A stretch of 64,000 nt of DNA from Durusdinium trenchii (taxonomy: Eukaryota > Sar > Dinophyceae > Suessiales > Symbiodiniaceae), in assembly GCA_963970005.1 (NCBI GenBank), contig CAXAMN010015424.1, positions 62,001 through 126,000 of the forward strand, written 5' to 3'. A program made the translations under genes and the position numbers. Within the stretch, counting starts at the first letter, position 1; each line of letters begins with the position of its first letter. Shown here piece after piece: positions 11,621 to 22,100 of the stretch. The notes under the pieces are model-generated. The model searched no databases. It was not told the DNA's origin and was given only the letters and a program-made list of their open reading frames with translations.

Positions 11621-12020
11621 GTCTGGACGGGTGAAAGGTGGCTCCTCCACGTCTCCAATTCCAGGGACATCCATGGTCCATGTATTTCGAAAAAGCATTC
11701 AACAAGACATCCGAGCTTTGTAAGCATAAGTATAGAACTGACATCAGGTTTTCAATCATAGTGGTCTCTTTTTATCCTGCATGCACAGTAATTACCTGCC
11801 TGTGTGGCTTTGTGGAGAAATGAACGCAACGATCACAAGGGGGGTGCATTGCTTCGATGCTGCTCGAGGTTTCTTGACGAAACCCACCCGCCCACCAATT
11901 CGGTCATTCACGTTGCCCACACCAATCGCACCTACTCTACCTACACCGCCCACCACACCCAGTGGATCTGAGTCGCCACGAGAGACACAAGTCCGTGGAC
12001 CCGGACGCTCACACCGTCAG

Positions 12021-12125
12021 GGCTTGCTCCCCAGCGCCGTCTCGCTCCACTACGCCGTGGGGATGGCGTCCTGGGCCAGCGCGCTGGCGCTGCTGGAGGG
12101 GATGCGCGGCGTGCGGCGGACGGAG
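12021..12125 (+). CDS. PPR-motif exon, exactly 35 codons
   Basis: Acceptor CGTCAG|GGC and donor GGAG|GTGACG delimit 105 bases, which is 35 codons in phase 0-0, the length of one canonical PPR motif. Key parts are VSLHYAVGMASWASALALL and EGMRG. The exon would insert or delete one full repeat without changing frame. Confidence 0.7.
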
Positions 12126-13014
12126 GTGACGTGCCTGGGAGAGGAGGAGATGGGCGGATGGCCCATGAGGCCCATGAGGCCCGGACCGCTCACATGGTGC
12201 GTGGAACATTGACGAACTTTAGCTGGCATGGTGTTTTTGTTGTGAGTTGTTTCGGAATTTCCCTTCGGGTGCCCTTCGAGGGGCGGAATGACAATGCACA
12301 TGGAATGCGTGATGGAGTGGACAGCAAAGATAGCAAAGAAGGTGAGAAGACATTGATTATTACCTGACATGTGCAAGGAACATGTCATGTCATCATATTT
12401 CATCACATAATTTCATCAGATCATTATATCAACAAAAGTCTACAAAAATACGAACAATTTGTGATATCTATGGATGAAAATGATGAAATCATATGTTCAT
12501 CACATTTCATCAGCAAAAATCCGTGTTCCTTTTGGCTCAGCACCCCCCAGGCCCTGGATCTATACTCCCATCGTCGGTGCGTCCTTCACCGAGGTGCACG
12601 GCAGTGCTCGGCGGTTTGCGCGCCGCGCCGAGGAGAAGGTGCCGCATGTGGCTGTTGCGGTGCTGTTGCGGTGGTTGCTGCGGTGAAAGACTTCTCCTGA
12701 ACTGGGCTAGTGGCCAGACCATTCACCCACGACCGGAAGCCCAAATTGGCCTTGTTTTCTCCCCAAGTGGCCTGGAATACTCTTCATGGTGAAGGTGTTC
12801 GATCTCGGGGTTTTGGGCCATGTGCGGACTCTTCAAGGGTCACCATTGCACGGAATCCCTTGGGGAAGCGTATCTGGCATATTTTTTTAAATTGGGTGTC
12901 TGTCTCCAACCTCAAGCTTTTGTTCTACTCTTTTTCCACCTTCACCACTTTTTCGGTGACGGTGTTTGGGATCTTCGTCCTTCGTTTCGCCGCTCTCCCA
13001 CTTGCACCACTGCT

Positions 13015-13110
13015 CTGGACCACGCTCCACAGCTGCTCCCCTTACCTCTACGGCCCGAGGCGCTGGCCATTGGCCGTGGGGTTCTTGGAAGCTGCCCAGT
13101 GGTCGCCCTC
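13015..13110 (+). CDS. PPR-motif exon
   Basis: The frame reads TTLHSCSPYLYGPRRWPLAVGF, then LEAAQW. This matches a PPR motif with a slightly extended loop (TL-x-SC, then RRWPLAV-x-FLE). Splice edges are not certain. The preceding 12126-13014 contains only short frames. Confidence 0.45.
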
Positions 13111-13642
13111 GCTGCTGAGCCAAGAAGGCAGGAGTGGTTTCTCACTCACCCAGCGGGTCGTGAAAGGACAAGGAGTGAGCCATCCTAAACGCTGGTCGTT
13201 TGGAAAAAGTTGAGTATTTAGGCGGCTTGGGAATGTATAGGCATTGTAATTGGCGAAAATTGAGTTGAGGTTTGCATAGGCAGGGCACTGTTCAACCTTT
13301 TCAAGGCGTTGAAGTAACAGCGTGGTTGGGTCCCATCAGCAGTTACAGAGACGTCAAGACACGATTTGTTTATATAGATTCTGTGGTCCTTTCTATTTGG
13401 CTTTGGGTTTCCTAATCACCTCATCAATATCCTCCTTTTTGGACGCATGCTTTGCTCATCATCCCACTCACAGTGCTGCACTTCTCAAACACCACCTTTG
13501 TTGTTTACTAGTAGCCTTCTAAGATGTCTCGAACCCCAATACATCACCAGTGCTCATCATCCCCACCTCACATTTCTCACCACACGTCACCCGTGTCATC
13601 GAAACATCCCTCCTTCGTCGCCGTTCGACGCTTGACGCCGAG

Positions 13643-13728
13643 GACGCAACGCGGCGCTCAGCCTCGTCGCGTCCTGCGGCCGCTGGGCGCTGGCGCTCCA
13701 CGCCGCGCTCCACGCGGCGGCGGACGTC
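13643..13728 (+). CDS. PPR-motif exon
   Basis: An AG at 13641-13642 and a GTGAGC donor at 13729 bound a frame reading RNAALSLVASCGRWALALH, then AALHAAADV. It has the N-AAL-S, C-G-x-W-ALAL PPR signature. An in-frame TGA lies just upstream of the acceptor, so the exon must be spliced to be read. Confidence 0.6.
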
Positions 13729-14282
13729 GTGAGCCGCTCGGAGAGCTGCGCGGGCTCCGCGGTGGGGGGAGGTGTTTTTGGGGGGTGCGGTTTTTGGCAG
13801 AATGGCAGGGCGGCTTGGCACATGGTCAGCCTGAGTTGGTGGGTTTGGTGGTTCCAAAGACTCCTATCATAGGATGTCATAGGGCAGGAATGACCAAGTG
13901 AACAGAGAAGACGACCTTGGGCCTTTGGAAAGCAAAGCCGTTGAGGAAAAGAATTCTTCCAAACTGGAGGTTCAACTGGCGAACACTGCATCGGTCGCGG
14001 TCGGAGGGGAGGGACCTCGACGGACGTTGGGAGCTTGACGGACGGTACCTGGCTGGCCACTGGCCACTCGATGGCAGACAAGGGTCCAACCCAGTCAATG
14101 ATTGAGCTGGGTTAGCCAGTCGATGGTTGTCGCTGAAGTCCCAGACATGGCCTCCCGAGTCCCAGGTTGGTCCAGTGGCAGAGTCGGGAGTCAGTGTTGT
14201 TTGCTGGTACTGTTTGGCACCATTACTGTAAGCATGGCCCACCACCCCAGAGTTGCATGGCCTTTTTTTCGCTGTGGGCGAG

Positions 14283-14326
14283 GCTTCAGCACAGCCATCA
14301 GTGCATGTGAACAGGCCGCCGCGGAA
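14283..14326 (+). CDS. short PPR-motif exon
   Basis: After GGCGAG| the frame reads FSTAISACEQAAAE, an almost consensus first PPR helix (STAISACEQ). A GTGTGTGG donor follows at 14327, giving a 44-base exon that encodes only half a motif. Confidence 0.6.
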
Positions 14327-14475
14327 GTGTGTGGGGAGGGTTGGGAGAGGGCTGATTTTTTAGTCAATGAGGTGGGGACGTTTGGGTCCACTACTAGGGT
14401 TACTCCGCCACCAAAAAGATAAAGGAGGTGATGTTTGTAGATGCAGACGAAGCACGCTGGGCTTATCCACTATGA

Positions 14476-14560
14476 TCCACTGTGCCTGCTGCATGCCAGG
14501 CTGGCCGCTGGCAGTTGACTTGGATGCTCTTGGAACTCATGTGGGACAGGAAGGTGCCGC
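14476..14560 (+). CDS. PPR-motif segment
   Basis: The frame reads STVPAACQAGRWQLTWMLL, then ELMWDRKVP. This gives an intact second helix (GRWQL-x-W-x-LLELM) and the DRKVP spacer. An in-frame TGA sits at 14473-14475 with no acceptor between, so this copy may be decayed or its boundary misplaced. Confidence 0.5.
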
Positions 14561-15295
14561 AGCTGAAGTGGAAGATCTGGGGATGAGCTGGGTGGATGAA
14601 TCACGTCCTTTGGGGCACTGGAAGTGTTGGCGACGTCGGTGTTCTGGACACGATGGTGTTTATTTTTTCATACGGTAATGCCTGACAGAACGCTCAGGTG
14701 GGTTTTGTCGGTTCATCCTTCAGTCGGTTCGGCGAATGTGATACTCCGCGTTCTGTGTGCTTGGCTGCATGGCCAAAAAAAGCCGCGGGCGGTGGAGTCA
14801 AAGCTGCTGGCATCTACAAATGGTTCAGCCAACGGCCAGCTGTTGGGGGGACCAAACCATTCAACCGCATCAAGTAGTCTTCCCGGATCCTTCGTGAAGC
14901 AAGGAGTTCCCAAGCAGCCTTTCAGAGGGCTTCACCTGGTTTTCCGCGTTGTGGCCTTCCCAAACTCCGAAAGTAAACGAACTGGGCCATAATCATGGTT
15001 CCGTGGAGTCCCAAAACCACCCGCGTGTAGCAAACGCGGCTTTTCGTTTGCTCATCCGGGACCTGGACCGGTTCCACCCATCCACCGGGGGCTCGACACG
15101 ATGGACCCACAGCCGCCTTCTCCAGGTAGTGGTTTCTTCTTGGTGCAACCCATGGTCAGTACCATGGTTCTGTTCCCCACACACAGTGTTTTGTTGGGAT
15201 CTCTTGGGTTTTCTTTTAGACTTCTTTTTTTGGTTTGTATCACTGCCGGAGTCCTGAAAAAGGCCGTTGAACATCGTTGAGTCCCTTCGTTGCAG

Positions 15296-15331
15296 GTGAA
15301 GGTGAACAACTTCAGCTACAACGCGGCCGCT
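15296..15331 (+). CDS. short PPR-motif exon
   Basis: After TTGCAG| the frame reads VKVNNFSYNAAA, the start of a PPR motif (VKVNNFSYNAA). TGA follows at once unless a GC donor (GCC|GCTTGA) is used. The next ~370 bases hold nothing else recognisable. Confidence 0.5.
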
Positions 15332-15709
15332 TGACCACCAGTGGGGTTTGGACAGTAGCAGACCTGGCATCCCGCATGTAATTATATAGATCCTTTAAAA
15401 CCTCTTCGTATGGGGGCTTTTGTTCATCAAGAGTCTACCAGATGAGGATTTGTTCTTTTCTTCACAACCTGGGGATTTCAGCCCATTTCACGTGGGGGAT
15501 TTCTTGAAAATTTCCGACATCCCAAGTTTGGGGGGGACCGCATCTTACCCCAAAAAAGCCGACCCTCCGAAGTTGAAGGTTTCCGAAAAACGCAGGGAGT
15601 GCTTGATCCGAAGATGTCATCGCCGTAGCCGGATCACCCCATGTTGCCTTGCCTCTCATTCCCTCGTTCCACTTGTCCCGCAGCGCTGTGGTCGCCCGGT
15701 TTGGGCCGG

Positions 15710-15800
15710 TCGGATCCGGGCTGCCATGGCGTGTTTCGTGCAGAGCTACGCCGCGGCGCTGGCGGAGCGGGTGCAGCGCTTCCCGGCGGAGCCCAGCGAG
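15710..15800 (+). CDS. possible PPR-motif exon
   Basis: The frame following a CCGCAG acceptor (15682) contains IRAAMACFVQSYAAALAERV, which could be a PPR first helix (SYAAAL) but lacks a convincing second helix. A short (TC)n run follows at 15897-15916. Confidence 0.3.
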
Positions 15801-16699
15801 GCGAGGGCGGAGAGACGCGACCACGGCGCGGCGGTGGAAGTCGACGTGTCTTTTGGGTGCGTGGCATGGGGGGGTGGCGCTCGAAAAAAGTGATCATCTC
15901 TCTCTCTCTCTCTCTGTCATTGATCAATATAGGTCATAATGGAAAGGGCTTCTTTGGGGGAAGAGACCTGGTGACAAGGGGCAAAAGTAAATGAAACCGT
16001 GTGAAGCCCCTTGGTGAAAGGGGTCCCTGCATTTTGCGACGAAAACTAAAACCATCACATTTGTGAATCACATGGGCTTGACGCCAACTTCAGATCAAAA
16101 CTTGGTATATTCTTTCCTGACTGCCACATGCGGAGAGCTCAGCAAACATCACCGGGACTCCGCTGTGGTGATGTTACTGCATGGTGTTCATCCCCCTTGC
16201 TGAGTGCAGAAATCGAAAGGTTTAGCAGTTCTCCTGCCAGTGTTTTTGAATATATTTTTTGAATATTGTTCCGGTGTACATGGGATAATCAAAATTTCAT
16301 CTCAAGGATCTGTATTCTCAGGTGGATTGAGCCAATATACCCCTTCCAAGACCATAAGTAAAACAAGGGTTGGTGGTTGGAATCCTACAGGGTCATTACA
16401 TAGAACCATCCAGCAGTCAAGCAGCTTTCGACCTGATGCCGGTAGACCTTCCACTTAGGACAGAGGACGGCGAAGAAGGAGAGGAGGAGAGGTTCGAGTC
16501 CCTGCTACCCCGGTGCAGTATCAGGCGCGCGCGGTCGGCACACGGCAAAAAGACCGACCGTGGACCTATGGGATGAGAAACTTGAAGAGTAGAATTGCAA
16601 TGAACTCCCCAAACCTCAACCACCATAGCTCCAAAGATACGAAGCAAGATATCTTAAGATTATGATCTCTTCCTAGGATTTCCATGGATTTCCTAGGTA

Positions 16700-16801
16700 G
16701 GTCTCTCTACGAGATCGTCACCTACAACTCGTCCTTGGGTCGTTTTTCCGACCCCGACGTGCGACCGACCCACCGGTGGCCGCCGCGTGGCGGTCGCCCG
16801 G
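16700..16801 (+). CDS. possible PPR-motif exon
   Basis: The frame reads LYEIVTYNSSLGRFSDPDVR. IVTYNSSLGR is a typical PPR motif start. It then becomes arginine/proline-rich and stops. Regions 15920-16699 and 16802-17602 contain no other supported gene. Confidence 0.4.
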
Positions 16802-17602
16802 TCAGGTGACCACTTTGAGCCGCACGGCGGACGGTGCCGGCCTGCTGGGCACGAGCCTCTCCGGGGACGAGGCCCGCGTGCGTGAGAGTGCTGAGGAAGA
16901 AAGCGGTGCATGGTGGAAGGATGGGTGACTATTAGAGTCTCTAGCCCAAAGAAGATGGATCAAGATGATAGTTGAAGACCTGGAGAGATGCGAAAGTTCT
17001 CGCACAGAGGTAGAGGTATTCAATGGCATTCAGTCATGAGGAATTAGCTGCTACCACATCATGTGTGGCTTTGATTTGCTTGTTCGTCATGATGATTCTG
17101 TTTTGGGCAATCCTCATGGAAATCGGGCAATTCCTGTCCCAATCTCTGAACAAGAGAGTTATGCTATATGTAGTATACGGAGTTCTCTGACTTGAGCACG
17201 ATGCGTTCTGGTATTTGTGCATGGCTTTGACAGTGCAAGCTATGTGTGAGAGAGAGATGGTGGGAGAGAGTGGGAGAGACAATTTAGAGAAACCCTGAAT
17301 ATAAGTATGTTTTGCGTGGCTCCCCCACCCAGATGCACAGATTCTTGGAATTGCTCCAACATAGCCCGTTCTTTTGCCTGTGGTTGCGCCACAGAGAGGA
17401 GTGGCTCCTTTCATGCTGACCGACTGTGAAGACGTGGGGCTCACATGTTCCTTGTCTTGTCCCACATGCCTCTTGGCGCTCTCGTTTGCCCACCCATGTC
17501 TCCTTGCGTGCCCACAAAACGTCCTCCTTTCGCTCCGGCTCCGGTTTCCTCCACCCCTCGTGGTCCCGGATTTCTGGCCTCCGCCAGGTCTTCCTCCTCC
17601 AG

Positions 17603-17731
17603 CCCTTTGATCCTCCACGCTCGGCCGGTGAGCTGCTGACGGCGCTCGGCGAGCTGCTGGAGGTGCCCCCGGCACGGCTGACGCTGCTGCGGGCGGGCGC
17701 GGAGCTGCCGAGCAAAGCAGCGCTGGGCGAA
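17603..17731 (+). CDS. ubiquitin-like domain exon
   Basis: An acceptor CTCCAG| and a donor GCGAA|GTAGAG bound 129 bases, which is 43 codons in phase 0-0. The frame contains SAGELLTALGELLEVPPARL followed by TLLRAGAELPSKAAL. That is the helix-turn-strand pattern of ubiquitin-like folds (V-x-ELK-x-I-x2-G-VP-x2-Q-x-L-x3-G-x-L). No other part of the protein is identified. It could be an N-terminal domain of the DUF4246-like gene 1.4 kb downstream or a separate gene; I cannot tell. Confidence 0.5.
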
Positions 17732-18022
17732 GTAGAGGGATTGACCTTGAGAGAAGGTGCCCGGAAACGCAGAGGAGGGCGGAGCGAACAGCGGGTTCGG
17801 GTTTTGGGGGAGTATATATATCCATGCCCAGTTCTTCTCCTTGAAGCAGGGAGCCAGGGAGCTTGCTAGAGAGAAGAGCGAACCCTCCAAAAAGGGAACT
17901 AGGGGTCATCAGCGATCTGGGGGGCCATTGGCCCTTTCACATGAGCCGCGCTAAGAACGTCCCTGTTCAGTTTAGTAGTGGGCTTGTCATGTGAATCCTT
18001 CGCGTACGCAAAACTCTGATGT

Positions 18023-18758
18023 GCGTAAGGTTGCGTAAGCGTTTTTTGTGAGATGAAACTTGCGTAAGCCGTGTAAGCAAATCAAAATTTAACATACATG
18101 TCACATGTATTCTTGAAATGTTTGGAAATTCTATGGAAACCTTTGTTGATGAAGCCATGCATTGGATCTTTTTCTTGGCAATTGGTATGGTCGAAGGTGA
18201 TTGGCTCCACAGAAAGAAGGGTTCTTGGGGTTCCGGTAGTCATTTATATACAGGACATAGGCAATCAGGACGGAGATTGTATGGGTCGACATGCAAACAT
18301 TACTCCTATAGCCATACAAACAACTCCCATAGCCATAAAGTCTACCAGCAGTTGTCAGACACACCATGGTCACCATGCAGTCATCGGTTCTTTTGGCGTC
18401 GGCCGCGCCGCGTAAGGCGCGCGTAAGAGGCGCGCGTAAGGCGCCCCCCTCTCTTTTGTAGACGGTAGCCCACGATGCCTCCCGAAAAGCAGGCTTATTC
18501 TGACTTGCAATGGCGCCAAAGGCAACGCATTGTCCAAACCATCTACGAAATCCTGGCGGCTCACTGCCCTACAGCCGCGGACGTAACAAACCTGTGGTGT
18601 GCTGTGCTTTGCTTGGAAAACAGATGGCGCGTAAGCTGGCGCTGTGGCCGGGTGCAAGATTGTGTTCGCGTAAGTGTTGCGTAAGCCCCTTTGTGTGCAA
18701 AGTGTGCGCGTAAGCTGCCATTGTGGTGGCCTAAGCCAGGCGTAAGCTGCTGCGTAAG
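18023..18758 (+). repeat. twelve dispersed GCGTAAG heptamers
   Basis: GCGTAAG occurs at 18023, 18033, 18062, 18410, 18421, 18434, 18628, 18668, 18679, 18708, 18740 and 18752, all on the + strand. Flanks are mostly G or T before and C or G after, sometimes GCGC. The motif contains GTAAG, a splice-donor-like core. A short frame from 18475 (MPPEKQAYSDLQ) lies inside but has no recognised family. Confidence 0.8.
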
Positions 18759-19105
18759 GAAAGTCTTACGACATAGGCAGATGCCACACGTTTTGAGCAC
18801 AGCTCACATGTTTCTTCACCGGGACGAACTTTCACCCGAACACGCGTTTGGTGGCGCGGGTGGTCAAGAGTCAAGAACTAGATCATCCATAGATTCATTG
18901 AACAAAGACTGCTACAGAGCACCGTGTTGTCAAAAGGGAACGGTAAGGATCAGCCACAAACCAGCAATGACCCACCTCGGCCCAACTACATGAAGCTAAG
19001 GTCCACAGGATTAAACTAAAACCTCCATCTTCTTTCTCAGGTTTCTTCTTCCAACCATCTTCAAGCCACACTCCCACGACACTCCCTCCCTCCCCCCCCA
19101 AACCA

Positions 19106-22100
19106 GACCGGTGGCCCGCTCCACCCGCGGCACCCCGCGGCACCACCAAGGCCTGGTGGACTGTCGTCCGCTGCTCTGCCGGCTGCGGGCGCCCAACGAC
19201 CGGGCGGAGCCCTCGCTGGGCGAAGGCACCGTGGAGGTGGACGTGGCGAAGCTGCCGGAGGGCGAGACGATCCAAGCCATCCGGGAGGAGCGGAGGTGAC
19301 GAGATGAGGAGATAGGGGAGGAGATGGGGAGGAGATCCCCCTCTGGGACATGTTTTATTTTTTTCCTGTTGTTGACCTGTAGCTTGGAGGTCCTTTCAAA
19401 GCGTGCGTTTGGTTGTGAGCGTGAGAAAGCGTGCGTTTGAGCGTTTGGTTGGCGCCCTGGAGTCGACAACTGATGGGATGATCCACCCGGCGCCGACGGG
19501 CATGTCTCACAGGGTGCCTGACGTCGTCACGACGTCTGAGGTATGTGACCATGGAGGAGGCCTGCTGGTTATCCTACACCAGCAAGCAGGTGATCTCCTA
19601 CGCCGTGGGCGCCGACGAGGTCCTGGAACCCTACGGCTTCTTCCCCTTGGCGCCTCAGTGGCGTCTCCCTGCCGGCGCGTCGCCCGCGCGGCGCGCCGCG
19701 CCCAACTGCGACGTGTGGAGTTGTCAGCTGGGTGAACTGGCGGGGCCGATGAAGGCGAAACTGGATGCACATGCGAGAAGGACCAATGATCGACCCATCC
19801 CCAGGCGTGGTTGAACGGCGCATGTGACTAACTTCTATGGGCCTGTATGCAAATACGGTATCACCCCAATTCCCCAATCAACAGGTGTTTTATATCCTTC
19901 TAGGGGATCTTTGGGGGTCTCCCTATTGTAAAGATATACACACCCGTTTGTCACCAGTAGAAGTGAACGATCCTTGCTTCAGTGGGTTTGGGGATAGCAT
20001 GTCGCGTGCCGCACGAAAACACGTGCACAGAGATGCCATAGTACTTCTAAATCAAAGTACTGTGGGTCAGACATGACGCACCATGACCTCATGGCCAGAC
20101 CTCATGGCCGCTCGGTGGCAGGAAGGTTCGCGCACGGCGGGCAGGTATCAGATGATCGTGGATCCCAACCAGTTTGTGCACCAGCAGGAAGGCGGACCAG
20201 CCACTTGGAAGGAAGACTTGTTACTTACCACTTCGCCCCGCGGAGGCGCGCTCCAGTTCTCCACGGACTTATAGATGGCAGTCACATGCAGACATGGGCC
20301 ATAGTCCAAGATTGAGAATGTTGATCAGACACCAGTTGGGGGTTGAACCATCTACTGTGAAATCATAGATGTAAATAAATATAAATAACATAATACAAAC
20401 ATATCACATTTTCAGTTTGAAGTCTCAGGAAGCGAGGAACTCTGCGTCAACGACTGAAGCTCAGTATTAGTGTCCAGTCACAAATACTGTAATCAGACTT
20501 TCAGGGTGGCATACGACAAACTTTGCTCCAAAATATGCAATATGTAATTCATGGGGTCCCATTGGCATGTGTTCTGTCCCACAGTGTATGCCTCCCTTCA
20601 TCCCTCCCGGCACGAAGGAAGACCCCTCCCCACTGCCCTGCTGTCGCGCCCCCCTCCCCGGAGCTCTCCAGGTCTGGGTGCCCAGCGAGTTCGACGTCAC
20701 CCGCGAGGGCTCCTGCCGCCTGGTGGGCGGCGACCGGAGCCACCTGGAGCCGCGCCTGGCCCAGGAGGCGCGTTCGGAGCGTTCGGAGCGTTCGGCGCGG
20801 CGTAGACGTGGCGCGGACGTGGCGGTTTTCGGTGTGTGCAGGTGGGTGGATGGATTTGGGATTGGCTTTTGGGATTTTTAGTGGGGTCGGTGGTGGATTT
20901 GGTAAGGTGGCAGAAGGTATTTTTTGTGCAAGGCACTTCTTCAGAAGGCATGCGCAGATTTCAATCCACCTTTTCTTGCGGAATGCCTTTCGAATGCCTA
21001 GAGTACACAGTTGGTTTTACAGATATTCGCATCATTCCAGGCATCGCCTTCCATAGCTTCAGTATGTCTATGTCTGTCCTCCAATTTTGCATCAAAAGAG
21101 ATTGATTCATCCCAAAAAATCGCCAAGCAAAGTCCTTTGGATGGGTGCTTCCTCCCCAAAAAATCCGCTGGCTTCCCGGTCTTTGGCTCTATTCGGCTGG
21201 TTCCCCGCACCCTTCGGTCCCTTCTCGGCCTCTCTCCCCAGGTGGCCCAGCCCGTCTTGGAAGCGGCGCTGCCTCTCCTGGCGAAGCTCCGTCGGCCGCA
21301 GCTGCTGCTGGAGGACCGGCGGCTGCAAGTCGTCTTCAAGGAGAGGGACCGGGTGTGGAGCAGTGGGGCGGAGCGGTGGAGGTTGGGAGGAGAGGGAGGG
21401 AGGGATGGGAGAGGATAGGAACGTCCAAGGCGTTTTTCTTTTTTCAATACAGAAAATGGGGGATCGATGTGCTATCAGCAAGCTTCTTGGCCGAATGGAT
21501 TTGTTCACCAGCATTGTGTCCCAAACAATTTGTACATGTCTTGACGAACCCCGCTGAACCTTAGCTGGCCAATCGCTGTTCTGAACTTGGATGAATGGGC
21601 CCCCATCAGATCCATCCTTCATGGCGTGACTCTCACTCTTTCAACTTTCAACATCTTTCAACCACGGAAAATAGAACACACCAAATGAGGTTGAGAGAGA
21701 GCTCCCACCTTTCTTCATGGTGTATGAGTATTTTGGACCCACCCTTCCACCTCCCCAGCCTTCCGACGCCCGGACAGCGGGCAGGCCCAGCGCATCATCG
21801 TCCCCGGGCGCCACGCCGACGGCTCGGACGCGGAGTACGTGGGGCTGTGGCACGTGGACGGACACCGGGAACACGTGGCCGCCGTGGTCCTGCACCCTGG
21901 CGTTCCGCCGCCGGGTTCCGCCTGTGGTGACGTCGGGAGGGGTGTTGGGAGGTGGTTTGGGTGCATGCAAGGAGGCCCCAAAAGAGGAGGAAAGCTATTC
22001 TTTCACTGGGGTTTTAGGAGGCATGACCAGCGCCACAGCTGGCACAAGATGCGGGTGTCTGTCGGCACCACTGCAGCACCAGCAGTGGATAAAGAGTTGG

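Noticed and set aside
12528..12541. TTTTGGCTCAG, similar to the end of the dinoflagellate spliced leader; also weak matches near 38264 and 56258
   Set aside because: Only 10-11 bases match, the 5' half of the leader is absent and the last bases differ; probably chance.
16486..16515. GGTTCGAGTCC, like a tRNA B box
   Set aside because: No A box at the right distance upstream and no acceptor or anticodon stem pairing.
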